A stretch of 64,000 nt of DNA from Emticicia agri (lineage in GTDB: Bacteria > Bacteroidota > Bacteroidia > Cytophagales > Spirosomataceae). The notes beneath the pieces are model-generated. The model was not told the origin of the DNA. It saw nothing but the letters and a program-made list of their open reading frames with translations, and made no database searches. Position numbers and translations under genes: made by a program. Within the stretch, counting starts at the first letter, position 1. Every line of letters begins with the position of its first letter. The DNA is taken from NCBI RefSeq assembly GCF_004168285.1, contig NZ_SEWF01000014.1:1-64000 (forward strand). Reading direction: 5' to 3'. Below, one piece after another: positions 41,461 through 50,104 of this stretch.

Positions 41461-42138
41461 TCAAAGTTGAGCCATCAGGGCAAAATCTTTTATTTTAGTC
41501 AGATAAAGATAGTTTAATAATAAAGCATTGGTATTGTCAATTAAACGATGTGCTTCTACAAAAGGCAGAATATGTGTGGTTATTTTTTCAAATTCATAAT
41601 CAGTACCCATTTCTTTTTCGTTGAGGTCTGCTATTTCCTGTGCACTCATATATAGCTCACAATAATACAAATAAACGGCCTCATCGCTTGTTCCCGTGCT
41701 TGGGAAAACCCTTTTCTGAGGCGTAACATTAATCAGTTGGTCAGCAGTAACAGATAAGCCGGTTTCTTCTTTTATTTCCTGCACGGCAATTTCTAAAGGC
41801 GTTTTACTACCGTCTACCATACCTGCGGGGTGTTCGTAAGTAAATGCCCCCTCTGCAATTCTTCTCTGTTTTACCAGCAAAAGGTATTTTTCGTGAGTAT
41901 CTTTGTCAATCAAACAGGTTAGTACGCATACAACCTCTCCTTTCAGGAAACATATCGGAGGTATCTTATCACCTTCAGGAGTTTCGGCATCTAACATCAA
42001 CAGAGAAAAAAGTATTTCTCCATTATAGCGGTATCGGGTATAGTGTTGGTCGATCTGATTGATTTTTAGTCCGTTTTCTACCAAATTCTTTTTCCAAATC
42101 TTAAATTTGTGAGCGTCTTCGAGTTTTTCGTGGGTCAT
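41461..42138 (-). CDS. Nudix hydrolase with an altered Nudix box
   Basis: A 225-residue Nudix-fold protein, by pattern nearest to ADP-ribose or sugar-nucleotide pyrophosphatases. The Nudix box starts at G106 and ends QEIKEETGL (120-128). The catalytic E121, E124 and E125 remain, but the first glutamate of the consensus is K112 and the arginine is Q120. An N-terminal domain of about 65 residues precedes the fold. Activity is likely but the substrate could differ from standard members. It appears to be transcribed alone. Confidence 0.85.
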   Translation of the reverse strand: MTHEKLEDAHKFKIWKKNLVENGLKINQIDQHYTRYRYNGEILFSLLMLDAETPEGDKIPPICFLKGEVVCVLTCLIDKDTHEKYLLLVKQRRIAEGAFTYEHPAGMVDGSKTPLEIAVQEIKEETGLSVTADQLINVTPQKRVFPSTGTSDEAVYLYYCELYMSAQEIADLNEKEMGTDYEFEKITTHILPFVEAHRLIDNTNALLLNYLYLTKIKDFALMAQL

Positions 42139-42170
42139 AAACAGAATTTTTCTGCAAAAATAGTCAGTAC

Positions 42171-42395
42171 ATGAATCAAAACACAGGAAAATATATCATC
42201 TTCATTGGTGGCATCATTCTATTAATAGGCATCGTTATGTATTTTTTTGCCGACAAATTGCATTGGTTTGGTCGATTACCCGGCGACATACGCTACGAAA
42301 AAGGCAATACCCGCATTTATTTTCCCGTTGTTACGATGATATTGCTCAGCTTACTACTGAATCTCATTATTTATCTCGTAAAAAAGTTTTTGTAA
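42171..42395 (+). CDS. DUF2905 membrane protein
   Basis: A 74-residue protein with two transmembrane helices (about 8-28 and 52-71) around the family motif LHWFGRLPGDIRYEKGNTRIYFP. The family is small, widespread and uncharacterised. It stands 33 bases from the divergent Nudix gene and 72 bases before the next gene. Confidence 0.9.
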   Translation: MNQNTGKYIIFIGGIILLIGIVMYFFADKLHWFGRLPGDIRYEKGNTRIYFPVVTMILLSLLLNLIIYLVKKFL

Positions 42396-42467
42396 TTATT
42401 TTAATGCAACCAATTTTTATTGGGGTGCGTCTTTATGTATAAACCGATAGAAGGATTTAACGCTAAA

Positions 42468-43901
42468 ATGAAGAAACTATACATATATGTGTTGTTGATA
42501 GGCTGTATTATGTCGGCATGCGATAGCGTAAAGGATCTTCAACCTGTCTTTAATCCGGGCGAAGCAGTACCAAAGACGGCTGTTAATGCCATTAAACAAG
42601 AATTTCCGGAAGCTACACAGATAAAGTTTTCTACACTTGAAAGAGATAAATTGTGGGAGTCGAACTTTCAGTATAAAGTAGACCGCATGTCGGCCATAGT
42701 CAACAATATCGGGAAAATTACTGAGACCTATAAGATAACTAATGGGATACAGTTGCCCGAGAATGCCAAAACTTATATCAGTACTAATTTTCCGGGGGCT
42801 GTCATAAAAAATGTGTGTCAGCAGTTAGCGCCAAATAATAGCACGGTTATCGGTTATAAAGTAATTATAACCCTGGCAGAAGGCAAAGACATAGCCGTAA
42901 TATTTGATGCTACCGGAACCCTAATTATGATAGCCTCAAACGACAGACCCGGTCCAGGAGGTGGACCCGGGGGCATGGGTGGGCCACCTAAAATTTACTT
43001 TATTGAGCAAAAAGATTTGCCCGAAGCTATCAAGGCTTATCTATCAGAAAAACACAAAGACTATACTTTTGTTAAAGCTGCGGTGTCTATTCAGGGAGGC
43101 AACAAACTCTACTCGGTTGTGGTAACTAAAGACCTGAGCACATTTGAATATCTGTTTGACGAAAAAGGAAATGTATTAAGGTCGGGCACTTTGGGTCTTA
43201 CTGTGCCATTCAACCGATTAGAATATAAACCCTTGTTGCTTAATGGTTTACCTCAGTTTATCAAAGATTTTCTGAATCACAGTTTTAGTGAGTGGACTTA
43301 TGAAAATGGCATTACATTTTCGCAAAACGGGCAATTAGAAGGGTATTTTATTTTAGTAACATCTGGTAAAAAACAATTCTCCATACAGTCTGACACACAG
43401 GGAACTTATATAGGTGGCAGACAGGTATGCGGCCCCATAGGTGCATCAAGTGGGAAGTATGAAATAAAGACCATTCAGCCAAAAGATTTACCTGAGTTCG
43501 TTACTAATTTTTTAGCTAACCGTTATCGTGAGTTTACTTATATACAAACCTCGCTTATTACAGATAAAGACAGAAAAATCTATTGGGTAGCTATAGTGAA
43601 AGAGAATTTTGCCATCAGCCTCTCATTTGACGACAAAGGCAATGTGCTCAATGCTTTTGAGAACCTGTTGAAATTTGATAATGGCAAAATGATAAAAAAA
43701 TACATGAAGGATACAGATATACCCGACCAGATAAAAGGGTATTTCAATACTTTCTATACGGGTTGGGGTTTTCAGGCAGGTATTATGCATTACGTTGACA
43801 ATCAGTTATTTTCATATATCATAGTTATCAAAGTTGGCAGTGAATTTTATATTTTAAGCTTTGATGCGAATGGCAATTTTGTGGCTGCAAGAAAAGGATA
43901 A
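42468..43901 (+). CDS. Lipoprotein with repeated PepSY-like domains
   Basis: A lipoprotein of about 477 residues. I start it at ATG 42468 (MKKLYIYVLLIGCIMSAC), which gives a clean lipobox (MSAC); an earlier in-frame ATG at 42420 would bury it. The mature part has about six repeats of the PepSY-like kind, each with a segment such as VPKTAVNAIKQEFP, LPEAIKAYLSEKH or IPDQIKGYFNTFY followed by a two-strand hairpin ending in FDxKGNV. A glycine-proline-rich insert (GPGGGPGG) lies near residue 160. The function is unknown; such proteins are usually periplasmic. Confidence 0.78.
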   Translation: MKKLYIYVLLIGCIMSACDSVKDLQPVFNPGEAVPKTAVNAIKQEFPEATQIKFSTLERDKLWESNFQYKVDRMSAIVNNIGKITETYKITNGIQLPENAKTYISTNFPGAVIKNVCQQLAPNNSTVIGYKVIITLAEGKDIAVIFDATGTLIMIASNDRPGPGGGPGGMGGPPKIYFIEQKDLPEAIKAYLSEKHKDYTFVKAAVSIQGGNKLYSVVVTKDLSTFEYLFDEKGNVLRSGTLGLTVPFNRLEYKPLLLNGLPQFIKDFLNHSFSEWTYENGITFSQNGQLEGYFILVTSGKKQFSIQSDTQGTYIGGRQVCGPIGASSGKYEIKTIQPKDLPEFVTNFLANRYREFTYIQTSLITDKDRKIYWVAIVKENFAISLSFDDKGNVLNAFENLLKFDNGKMIKKYMKDTDIPDQIKGYFNTFYTGWGFQAGIMHYVDNQLFSYIIVIKVGSEFYILSFDANGNFVAARKG

Positions 43902-43986
43902 CTCCTCTTTTGCGGCTCATATTGGGGGCAGATAATGCTAACCTATTTTAAACGTTATTACTAAGAACACTGCAATCCTTTTGAGA

Positions 43987-44526
43987 ATGCCCAATGAAAT
44001 TGAATTAGTACTTGGATGCCAAAGGAACGACCCCAGAGCACAAGCCGCCTTTTATAATCTTTATAAAGGTCGGTTATTGGGTATTTGTCGGCGTTATGCA
44101 CGTACGGTCATGGAAGCCGAAGATATTTTTCAGGAGGCTTTTATTAAAGTTTTTAATAAAATTCAGGATTTACAAAAACCTGAATCGGTTGAATATTGGG
44201 TAAAATCACTTGTTATCCGAACGGCTATTGACCATTACCGGCAGAATACCAACGAAAGGCAGTTTGTAGATTACCATGTATTGGAAGATACCAGCAATGC
44301 AGATATCAGTGCCATATCTCAATTGGGGCATGAAGAAATTGTGGCAGTCATTAACGAACTTTCAGATGGATATAGAATGGTAGTAAATATGTACCTGATT
44401 GATGGCTACGAACACAATGAAATAGCTAAAATTTTAGGCATTTCAGAGGGAACTTCAAAGTCTCAGTTATCAAGGGCAAAAGTTCATTTAAGAAAAAAGC
44501 TCATTGAAATGGGCGTAACTGTTTAA
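43987..44526 (+). CDS. ECF-type RNA polymerase sigma factor
   Basis: A sigma-70 family factor of about 179 residues with region 2 (AAFYNLYKGRLLGICRRY, EDIFQEAFIKVF) and region 4 (YRMVVNMYLIDGYEHNEIAKILGISEGTSKSQLSRAK). I use ATG 43987; the TTG at 43981 adds two residues. The next gene, 36 bases downstream, encodes a dual-membrane anti-sigma-like protein that should hold this factor in check, so the pair forms an envelope-sensing unit. Confidence 0.93.
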   Translation: MPNEIELVLGCQRNDPRAQAAFYNLYKGRLLGICRRYARTVMEAEDIFQEAFIKVFNKIQDLQKPESVEYWVKSLVIRTAIDHYRQNTNERQFVDYHVLEDTSNADISAISQLGHEEIVAVINELSDGYRMVVNMYLIDGYEHNEIAKILGISEGTSKSQLSRAKVHLRKKLIEMGVTV

Positions 44527-44562
44527 AAATTAATAAGGTTTGTTCCCTATAGGGAATAATAT

Positions 44563-46161
44563 ATGCAACCGGACGACGAAATAAAGAAAAAACTGTCAGA
44601 AATGTTTAAGGACTTCGAAGCTGAGCCCAAGGAAGAATCTTGGGACAAAATTCGTGCGTCTGTACAACTCTCTCAGCTATTTCAGGATTTCGAAGCCGAA
44701 CCACAGGAGGATTCGTGGGAGAAAATTCGTGCCAGTCTTGACCTCACCCAACGCATGGCAGCCTATGAACCCGAACCACAGGAGGATTCATGGGAGAAAA
44801 TCCGTGCAGGTGTTGACCTGGCACAGAAATTCAAAGATTATGAGCCCGAACCGCAAGCTATTAGCTGGCTGAAAATACAAGAGGCTATTCAGCCTAAGAA
44901 ACGCCGTCGTGGCATCATTATCCCATTATTTTATCGTATTGGTGTTGCGGCAGGACTTGTCTTATTATTAGGTAGTTTATGGTGGCTGCTCAATAGCAAA
45001 GACGATTCAGACATGACTGCTATAAATTCCGGCAATAAAAAGCCTGCTTCTGTTAATCAGCTAAAAGATAAAAAAGCTGGAGAGAAGAGAGATTCTCAGG
45101 AAGCCCAGTCAACAGCAAAAGTTCGTAAAAAACAACTGCCATCAGAAGCTACTTCCAATGAAAATATAGTATCCAACCATACGCCTATCAACAAAGATAA
45201 AAACGGCGTATCAAATAAAGACTTTAGTACTCCACGTAAAAAAGCCACTCAAGAGGCTAAAAATAGTGTAAATAATACCCTCGAAACACAGATAGCTCAT
45301 AAAAAGCCCAATCGAAGAAACAATCAGGATTCAGGTATTAATCCTGTTATGCAGGAGAAAGAAGTTACTTCAAAACCAACCCATGAAAACGAAGTTTTAG
45401 CGAATGCTACTGGTGAGAATAATGCAACAGAAGAGTTGAAATTAGAAGAGTTGTCGGGTAAGGGGTTCCAACAAAAAGCGATTCGAAAGCCTTTCAGTGC
45501 TATTGCCTATAATGCCGAAAGGCCTTATCAGGTTGAAGAACCTCAACAAAGAGTATATCGGAAGATAAATTTTACGGCCAGTCTGATGCCTTTGCAAACC
45601 TATCAGGCATTTACAATTCTGCCGCAAACTAATGCCTATATTCAACAGGTAGGCCGTTTAGATGCCATTGATAATCAACGCCTCGGCATTCAGGTAAGAG
45701 CAGGTGCCATGAAACCATTGTCAGACCGCTTTGCTATGGGTGTTTCAGCGGCCTATACAGGTGTGCAACAATGGGCTAACTATGAAATAAATGTTGGCGA
45801 TTATGAAGTGCAGACCGCCGATAACGGCGCTTATACTTTGGTAGGTATTGGTGAGCAAGTGGCTCAGAAACAATTCATGCAATCCATAGGCTTAAAATTA
45901 GATAATGCCTATTTAGTAAGCCGGAAGAAAACAAGTATCTATGCCATAGGGGGTGCAGAAGCCGTTCATGTACTCAATAACAAAGATTTCGGGTATTATG
46001 TCAATGCTTCCGTAGGCGTTTCTTACCCGATTAAAGGGGGTAAATCGCTCTGGATAGAGCCTACCTTCAGATACAGCCTTTCTCAATCATTTGATGCCAA
46101 TAATTATTTAAAGATACGCCCTTATAATATCGGGCTTAATTTGCGTATCAATTTTATATAA
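44563..46161 (+). CDS. Dual membrane-spanning anti-sigma factor (Dma-like) with C-terminal outer-membrane barrel
   Basis: A 532-residue protein. Residues 15-107 hold four tandem 25-residue repeats (F-x-D-F/Y-E-x-E-P-x-x-x-S-W-x-K-I), at about 15, 40, 65 and 90, and should be the cytoplasmic sigma-binding part. After KKRRR comes a single transmembrane helix (118-143), then about 190 Lys/Asn/Gln-rich disordered residues able to cross the periplasm, and from about 345 an eight-strand-like barrel ending YNIGLNLRINFI. This architecture is that of the Dma proteins described in Bacteroides thetaiotaomicron, which sit in both membranes and regulate an ECF sigma factor. The sigma gene directly upstream fits. 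Confidence 0.82.
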   Translation: MQPDDEIKKKLSEMFKDFEAEPKEESWDKIRASVQLSQLFQDFEAEPQEDSWEKIRASLDLTQRMAAYEPEPQEDSWEKIRAGVDLAQKFKDYEPEPQAISWLKIQEAIQPKKRRRGIIIPLFYRIGVAAGLVLLLGSLWWLLNSKDDSDMTAINSGNKKPASVNQLKDKKAGEKRDSQEAQSTAKVRKKQLPSEATSNENIVSNHTPINKDKNGVSNKDFSTPRKKATQEAKNSVNNTLETQIAHKKPNRRNNQDSGINPVMQEKEVTSKPTHENEVLANATGENNATEELKLEELSGKGFQQKAIRKPFSAIAYNAERPYQVEEPQQRVYRKINFTASLMPLQTYQAFTILPQTNAYIQQVGRLDAIDNQRLGIQVRAGAMKPLSDRFAMGVSAAYTGVQQWANYEINVGDYEVQTADNGAYTLVGIGEQVAQKQFMQSIGLKLDNAYLVSRKKTSIYAIGGAEAVHVLNNKDFGYYVNASVGVSYPIKGGKSLWIEPTFRYSLSQSFDANNYLKIRPYNIGLNLRINFI

Positions 46162-46239
46162 TAAAGTAACCTGCTATTTTTTGCAATTCTCTCAAAAATC
46201 ATTTCATTTGCATCATCAACACATATAAACGATAACGCA

Positions 46240-46698
46240 ATGAAACTGAGAGTTTTTCTGATAATATTGTTATTGGTAGTCTTAGGAGTGTTCTATTATC
46301 TTACTGCCGGATATTATTCAAAAGGAGAAAGAGCCGGAACTATCTCAAAACTCAGTGAGCGTGGCTATGTTTTTAAAACATTTGAAGGAGTTTTGAATGA
46401 AGGAGGATATTCGGGTGAAACAGGTACACTTACACCCCGTTACTGGGATTTTTCGTGTAAATTAGATTCTGTTACGCCCAAACTACAACAAGCTTTAAAA
46501 ACAGGAGAACGTGTAACGCTGAAATTCCGTGAGAAGTTTTTCCGCTTTCCCTGGAATGGTGATACCAAATACTTTATAGTTGATGTTGAATTTTTAGACC
46601 AACCACAGCTACCGACCAATCTGTCTCTGCCACAACCGCAACAGCAGCCAGTGCCAACGGCTCCTGTTGATTCGGCCAAAACTGATTCGACTTTATAG
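46240..46698 (+). CDS. Conserved membrane-anchored protein of unknown function
   Basis: A 152-residue protein with one N-terminal helix (about 4-24) and a periplasmic domain beginning YYSKGERAGTISKLSERGYVFKTFEGVLNEGG. This wording marks a small Bacteroidetes family that databases sometimes label, wrongly in my view, as 6-phosphogluconate dehydrogenase; no nucleotide-binding motif is present. The tail is rich in Pro and Gln. It follows the sigma/Dma pair by 78 bases and may belong to that unit. Confidence 0.65.
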   Translation: MKLRVFLIILLLVVLGVFYYLTAGYYSKGERAGTISKLSERGYVFKTFEGVLNEGGYSGETGTLTPRYWDFSCKLDSVTPKLQQALKTGERVTLKFREKFFRFPWNGDTKYFIVDVEFLDQPQLPTNLSLPQPQQQPVPTAPVDSAKTDSTL

Positions 46699-46721
46699 AA
46701 TTATCATACACCTGAATCACA

Positions 46722-46751
46722 AAAAAGCACTGTCTTCATGCAGTGCTTTTT
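46722..46751. terminator. Bidirectional rho-independent terminator
   Basis: AAAAAGCACTG (46722-46732) pairs with CAGTGCTTTTT (46741-46751) between two convergent genes. Confidence 0.8.
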
Positions 46752-46785
46752 CGTTAGCTGATTTTCTTAAACTTATCCTTAGTGT

Positions 46786-47310
46786 TTATTCACTTTTTAA
46801 ACTCTTCACCGGATTCACTAATGCCGCTTTAATCGTCTGGTAGCTAACCGTCAATATAGCAATAGAGGTAGCCAATACGCCCGCTATGGCAAACATCCAC
46901 CACGATAAATCTATTCTGTAAGCAAAATCATGCAACCACTGGCTCATAATATATCCGGCAAGAGGTGAGGCCACAAGAATAGCAATCAGAATCAGTTTAA
47001 GGAAATTTGTCAATAAGAGTGAAACAATGCTTCCGACAGATGCGCCTAATACTTTCCTGACGCCGATTTCTTTCGTGCGTTGATGCGTAGCAAAAGCAGC
47101 CAATCCGAATAATCCCAAGCAAGAAATCAAAATGGCTAAACCTGCAAAAATGCCAAACAGCCTTCCAATCCGTTGTTCGGCCTGATACATACTATTGAAT
47201 CGCTCATTTAAAAAAGAATACACAAAAGGAGTATCAGTTTCAGCTTTCCATAGTTTTTCAAGACTTACCAATAGACCCCGTATATCCTCTGTTTTAATAC
47301 GCAAAGCCAA
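46786..47310 (-). CDS. FtsX/MacB-type permease, C-terminal part after an apparent frameshift
   Basis: This 174-residue frame encodes the last part of the permease that begins upstream: the end of a periplasmic loop (TDTPFVYSFLNERFNSMY), then three transmembrane helices with the FtsX signature HQRTKEIGVRKVLGASVGSIV. It cannot stand alone as a permease. The two frames join around the GGGG run at 47324-47327: one extra G there gives MFYGGDNSQLALRI, a normal FtsX-family sequence. Confidence 0.75.
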   Translation of the reverse strand: MALRIKTEDIRGLLVSLEKLWKAETDTPFVYSFLNERFNSMYQAEQRIGRLFGIFAGLAILISCLGLFGLAAFATHQRTKEIGVRKVLGASVGSIVSLLLTNFLKLILIAILVASPLAGYIMSQWLHDFAYRIDLSWWMFAIAGVLATSIAILTVSYQTIKAALVNPVKSLKSE

Positions 47311-49484
47311 TTGAGAATTATCTCCCCATAAAACATTATCAATGGCGCAATGCTTTGGTGCATAGATTCAAAATGGAAGTCTTTAATTACACCCACAATA
47401 GTATATGTACGTTTGCTTCCGGCAGAACCATCTCCTGTCAGAGATACTTGCTGACCAACAGGATTTTTAAACCCAAATGCTTTAGCGGCCGATTCATTAA
47501 TCAAAATAGCTGAATTATCCGTAGGAAAAGTCTTTGAAAAATTACGTCCCTGTGCTATTTTCATGCCTAAAACAGGCAGATAATCTTCATCAATATAATA
47601 ACTTTTAGTTCGGTGTGTAACGATACGTGAACCGTTTGCAATCTGCACCCCATCTACACTCTTACGCAAAATACCAGCCGGTAAAAAACCTGCAAGCGAA
47701 ACCCGAACAACCGGAGACAGTTTTGCCAATTCATTTTTAAAAGCATTTAACTGCTCCCCTAATACGTGGGTTTCGTGTAATACTAATACCTGTTCTTTAT
47801 CAAAACCCACTTTCTTATTTTGCATGAATCGCAATTGTTGATTAGCAACAATGGTAGCGATAATGATACCGATTGATACCACAAACTGACCTGTTACTAA
47901 AGTATTGCGCAACCAGCCATTCCGGAAACCGGCCTGCATTTTACCTTTCAGAACCGTGATAGGCTTAAACGACGACAATATAAAAGCCGGATAACTACCT
48001 GCCAATATACCGATTAGCAGACAGCTCAATACAGTACCTGACAACATACGCCAATTGAAAATGGCACTCAGGGAAAGGTGTTTTCCTGTTAGGTTATTAA
48101 AGTTGGGTAATAGTAAAATAATGAACCCCAATGCAAGTAATAGCGCAAGAAATGTTAAAAGAACAGATTCTGTCAAGAACTGACTGACTAATTGTTTTTG
48201 AACAGAGCCTAATACTTTGCGAATACCAACCTCTTTAGAACGCCCTGCAGAACCTGCCGTAGATAAATTCATGAAATTAATACAAGCTAAAAGCAATATA
48301 AACGACGCAATAACCGAAAATATATACACATATTTTATGTCGCTGTTGGCTTCTATTTCATCGTCTAAATCAGAGTGCAGATGAATATCGGTTACACGCT
48401 GAAAAGGATAACTAAAGTAATTTCCTTTTTGCTGAAATTCGGCAAAACTAAGCCCGAAAAACTCTTTAATCTCGGCCGATACATATTTATTGACCAATGC
48501 CTGGCTCTGGGCTTCTAACTGCTTGAGGGTATAACCCTCCCGAAGCACCAGATAAGTGTGCGCACCGCTGGCTAACCATTTGGTACCGCTGTTGACAGAT
48601 TTGAAAGAGCCAAAAATATCATAATGAAAATGGGTATTGGAAGGGACATCTGCACAAATACCTGTTACCTGAAAAACCCCCAGATTACCCATTATCAGGG
48701 TTTTGCCGATAGGGTCGGTATCGCCAAAATACTTTCTGGCAGTTGTTTCGGTAAGCACTACTGTTTTGGGGTTAATGAGTTCCTTTGCCATACTTCCTTT
48801 CAGCATAGAAATTGAAAAAAACTGAAAGAAATTTGGTTCAACAAATGCGATGTTTTCTTCTTTAAAAACATCATTGCCATTTTTAACGAGTAATCCTCCA
48901 TCGTTCCGGATACGGGTCATAGACTCTACCCCTGCAAAGTCTCTTAGCAGTGCGGGCCCGGCAGGTTCGGAAGTATAAGCCAGTTTGATTTCTTTTTCAT
49001 CCATTTTACCATACAATGTCATTCGATACATTCTATCGGCATTGGCATGATAACGGTCGTAACTTAGTTCGTGCGATACAAAAAGCACTATCAACAGACA
49101 TGAGGTCAAGCCTATGGCCAAACCAAATACATTAATGGCCGTAAATCCTTTGTGTCGCCACAAATTCCGAAAAGCAATGGTCAGATAATTTGAGAGCATA
49201 TCAGTAAATGAGGGGTTAGAATAATTGTTGTAATAGCTATAATTGGTTTTTCTTCGTTTAAAAAAGAAGGGTGTCAGACAATGCAATACCGACCAGATAT
49301 ATTCTCGCCGGGCACGAGTTAAACCTACCTGAATAACCCGATTTTGAAAATGTTCATGCAAGTCGCCTTGTATGTATTCCAGCAGGTGAGGCGCTACAAA
49401 CCACTCTAATAGCTTATCAACCCATCGAGGTGGTTGAGGATTAAAGGATTGGGAGTCTGCTAATGATTCTTGTTGCTTTTTCAT
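47265..49484 (-). CDS. FtsX/MacB-type ABC permease with N-terminal prefix domain, frameshifted near the 3' end
   Basis: A 739-residue frame. The first 75 residues form the permease-prefix domain seen in Bacteroidetes (PPRWVDKLLEWFVAPHLLEYIQGDLHEHF). Then come an N-terminal helix (FGLAIGLTSCLLIVLF), a periplasmic MacB-like domain, three central helices with GRSKEVGIRKVLGSVQ, and a second periplasmic domain. The frame leaves the conserved reading after LIMFYG and ends 22 codons later; the rest is in the adjacent frame. The protein would be an ABC-type efflux or lipid permease. padR lies 16 bases upstream. Confidence 0.85.
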   Translation of the reverse strand: MKKQQESLADSQSFNPQPPRWVDKLLEWFVAPHLLEYIQGDLHEHFQNRVIQVGLTRARREYIWSVLHCLTPFFFKRRKTNYSYYNNYSNPSFTDMLSNYLTIAFRNLWRHKGFTAINVFGLAIGLTSCLLIVLFVSHELSYDRYHANADRMYRMTLYGKMDEKEIKLAYTSEPAGPALLRDFAGVESMTRIRNDGGLLVKNGNDVFKEENIAFVEPNFFQFFSISMLKGSMAKELINPKTVVLTETTARKYFGDTDPIGKTLIMGNLGVFQVTGICADVPSNTHFHYDIFGSFKSVNSGTKWLASGAHTYLVLREGYTLKQLEAQSQALVNKYVSAEIKEFFGLSFAEFQQKGNYFSYPFQRVTDIHLHSDLDDEIEANSDIKYVYIFSVIASFILLLACINFMNLSTAGSAGRSKEVGIRKVLGSVQKQLVSQFLTESVLLTFLALLLALGFIILLLPNFNNLTGKHLSLSAIFNWRMLSGTVLSCLLIGILAGSYPAFILSSFKPITVLKGKMQAGFRNGWLRNTLVTGQFVVSIGIIIATIVANQQLRFMQNKKVGFDKEQVLVLHETHVLGEQLNAFKNELAKLSPVVRVSLAGFLPAGILRKSVDGVQIANGSRIVTHRTKSYYIDEDYLPVLGMKIAQGRNFSKTFPTDNSAILINESAAKAFGFKNPVGQQVSLTGDGSAGSKRTYTIVGVIKDFHFESMHQSIAPLIMFYGEIILNWLCVLKQRIYGVYW

Positions 49485-49500
49485 AACAGTTGGGTATTGG

Positions 49501-49851
49501 TTAAGTCAGGTCAAGTTTACCTAATAGTGGTAGTTTGCTTTGCGGAATAGACTGCCAGAGTCGGTTACGTGTCTGTTGTATCTCTGATAATGCCTGCCCG
49601 CCTGTTGCAGTTAAAGCAAACAAACGTTTGCTCCTCCCCCCTCTCTCGGCAGTTGCTCCTCCTACTGATGACGAAAGGAAGCCTTTTTCTTCCAGTCGGT
49701 AAAGGGTAGTATGCACGGCACTGATGGTAAAATCACGTCCTGTTTGCCGTTGTAATTCTTCCATCACAGGCACGCCATAAACCTCTTCGGTACTGGCTGC
49801 AACTACCAGCAACACCAATTCTTCTAACTCTCCTAATATCGTTTTTTTCAT
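49501..49851 (-). CDS. PadR-family transcriptional regulator
   Basis: A 116-residue winged-helix regulator. The PadR core shows LGELEELVLLVVAA, YGVPVMEELQ and ISAVHTTLYRLEEKGFLSS with the recognition helix, followed by a short dimerisation helix. PadR proteins commonly sit in front of FtsX-type permease genes and repress that operon, as is expected here. The permease starts 16 bases downstream. Confidence 0.92.
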   Translation of the reverse strand: MKKTILGELEELVLLVVAASTEEVYGVPVMEELQRQTGRDFTISAVHTTLYRLEEKGFLSSSVGGATAERGGRSKRLFALTATGGQALSEIQQTRNRLWQSIPQSKLPLLGKLDLT

Positions 49852-49957
49852 ATACTTCTATAAAAGTTGATTAGATACAATATTGTAAATCAAATCGTGT
49901 GCCATTTATAAAAAACATGTTTTAAGGCTCATAGAAGCGGATATTGAAGAATGGCAC

Positions 49958-49995
49958 TGTCCAGAAACGGACAAATGCCCGTCCAGAATTGGACA
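49958..49995. promoter_or_regulatory. Two phased TGTCC-N6-GGACA dyads upstream of padR
   Basis: TGTCCAGAAACGGACA (49958-49973) and CGTCCAGAATTGGACA (49980-49995) are imperfect palindromes whose centres are exactly 22 bases apart, about two helical turns. They lie 107-144 bases upstream of the padR start and look like a double operator or activator site. Confidence 0.6.
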
Positions 49996-50009
49996 AGGTA
50001 AAAAACAAA

Positions 50010-50042
50010 AAACGAGTTACACCAAATAAGCGTAACTCGTTT
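50010..50042 (-). terminator. Terminator of the processing protease gene
   Basis: AAACGAGTTAC (50010-50020) pairs with GTAACTCGTTT (50032-50042), with a T-rich tract following on the minus strand (TTTTTTGTTTTTTACC). Confidence 0.8.
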
Positions 50043-50104
50043 TTATATGTGCCAAAGGTGAAATCCGAACTTATTCGAGTATCTCAGTCCATAGATCTTT
50101 TGTA

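Noticed and set aside
46240-46698. 6-phosphogluconate dehydrogenase
   Set aside because: The protein is only 152 residues, membrane-anchored and lacks any Rossmann motif.
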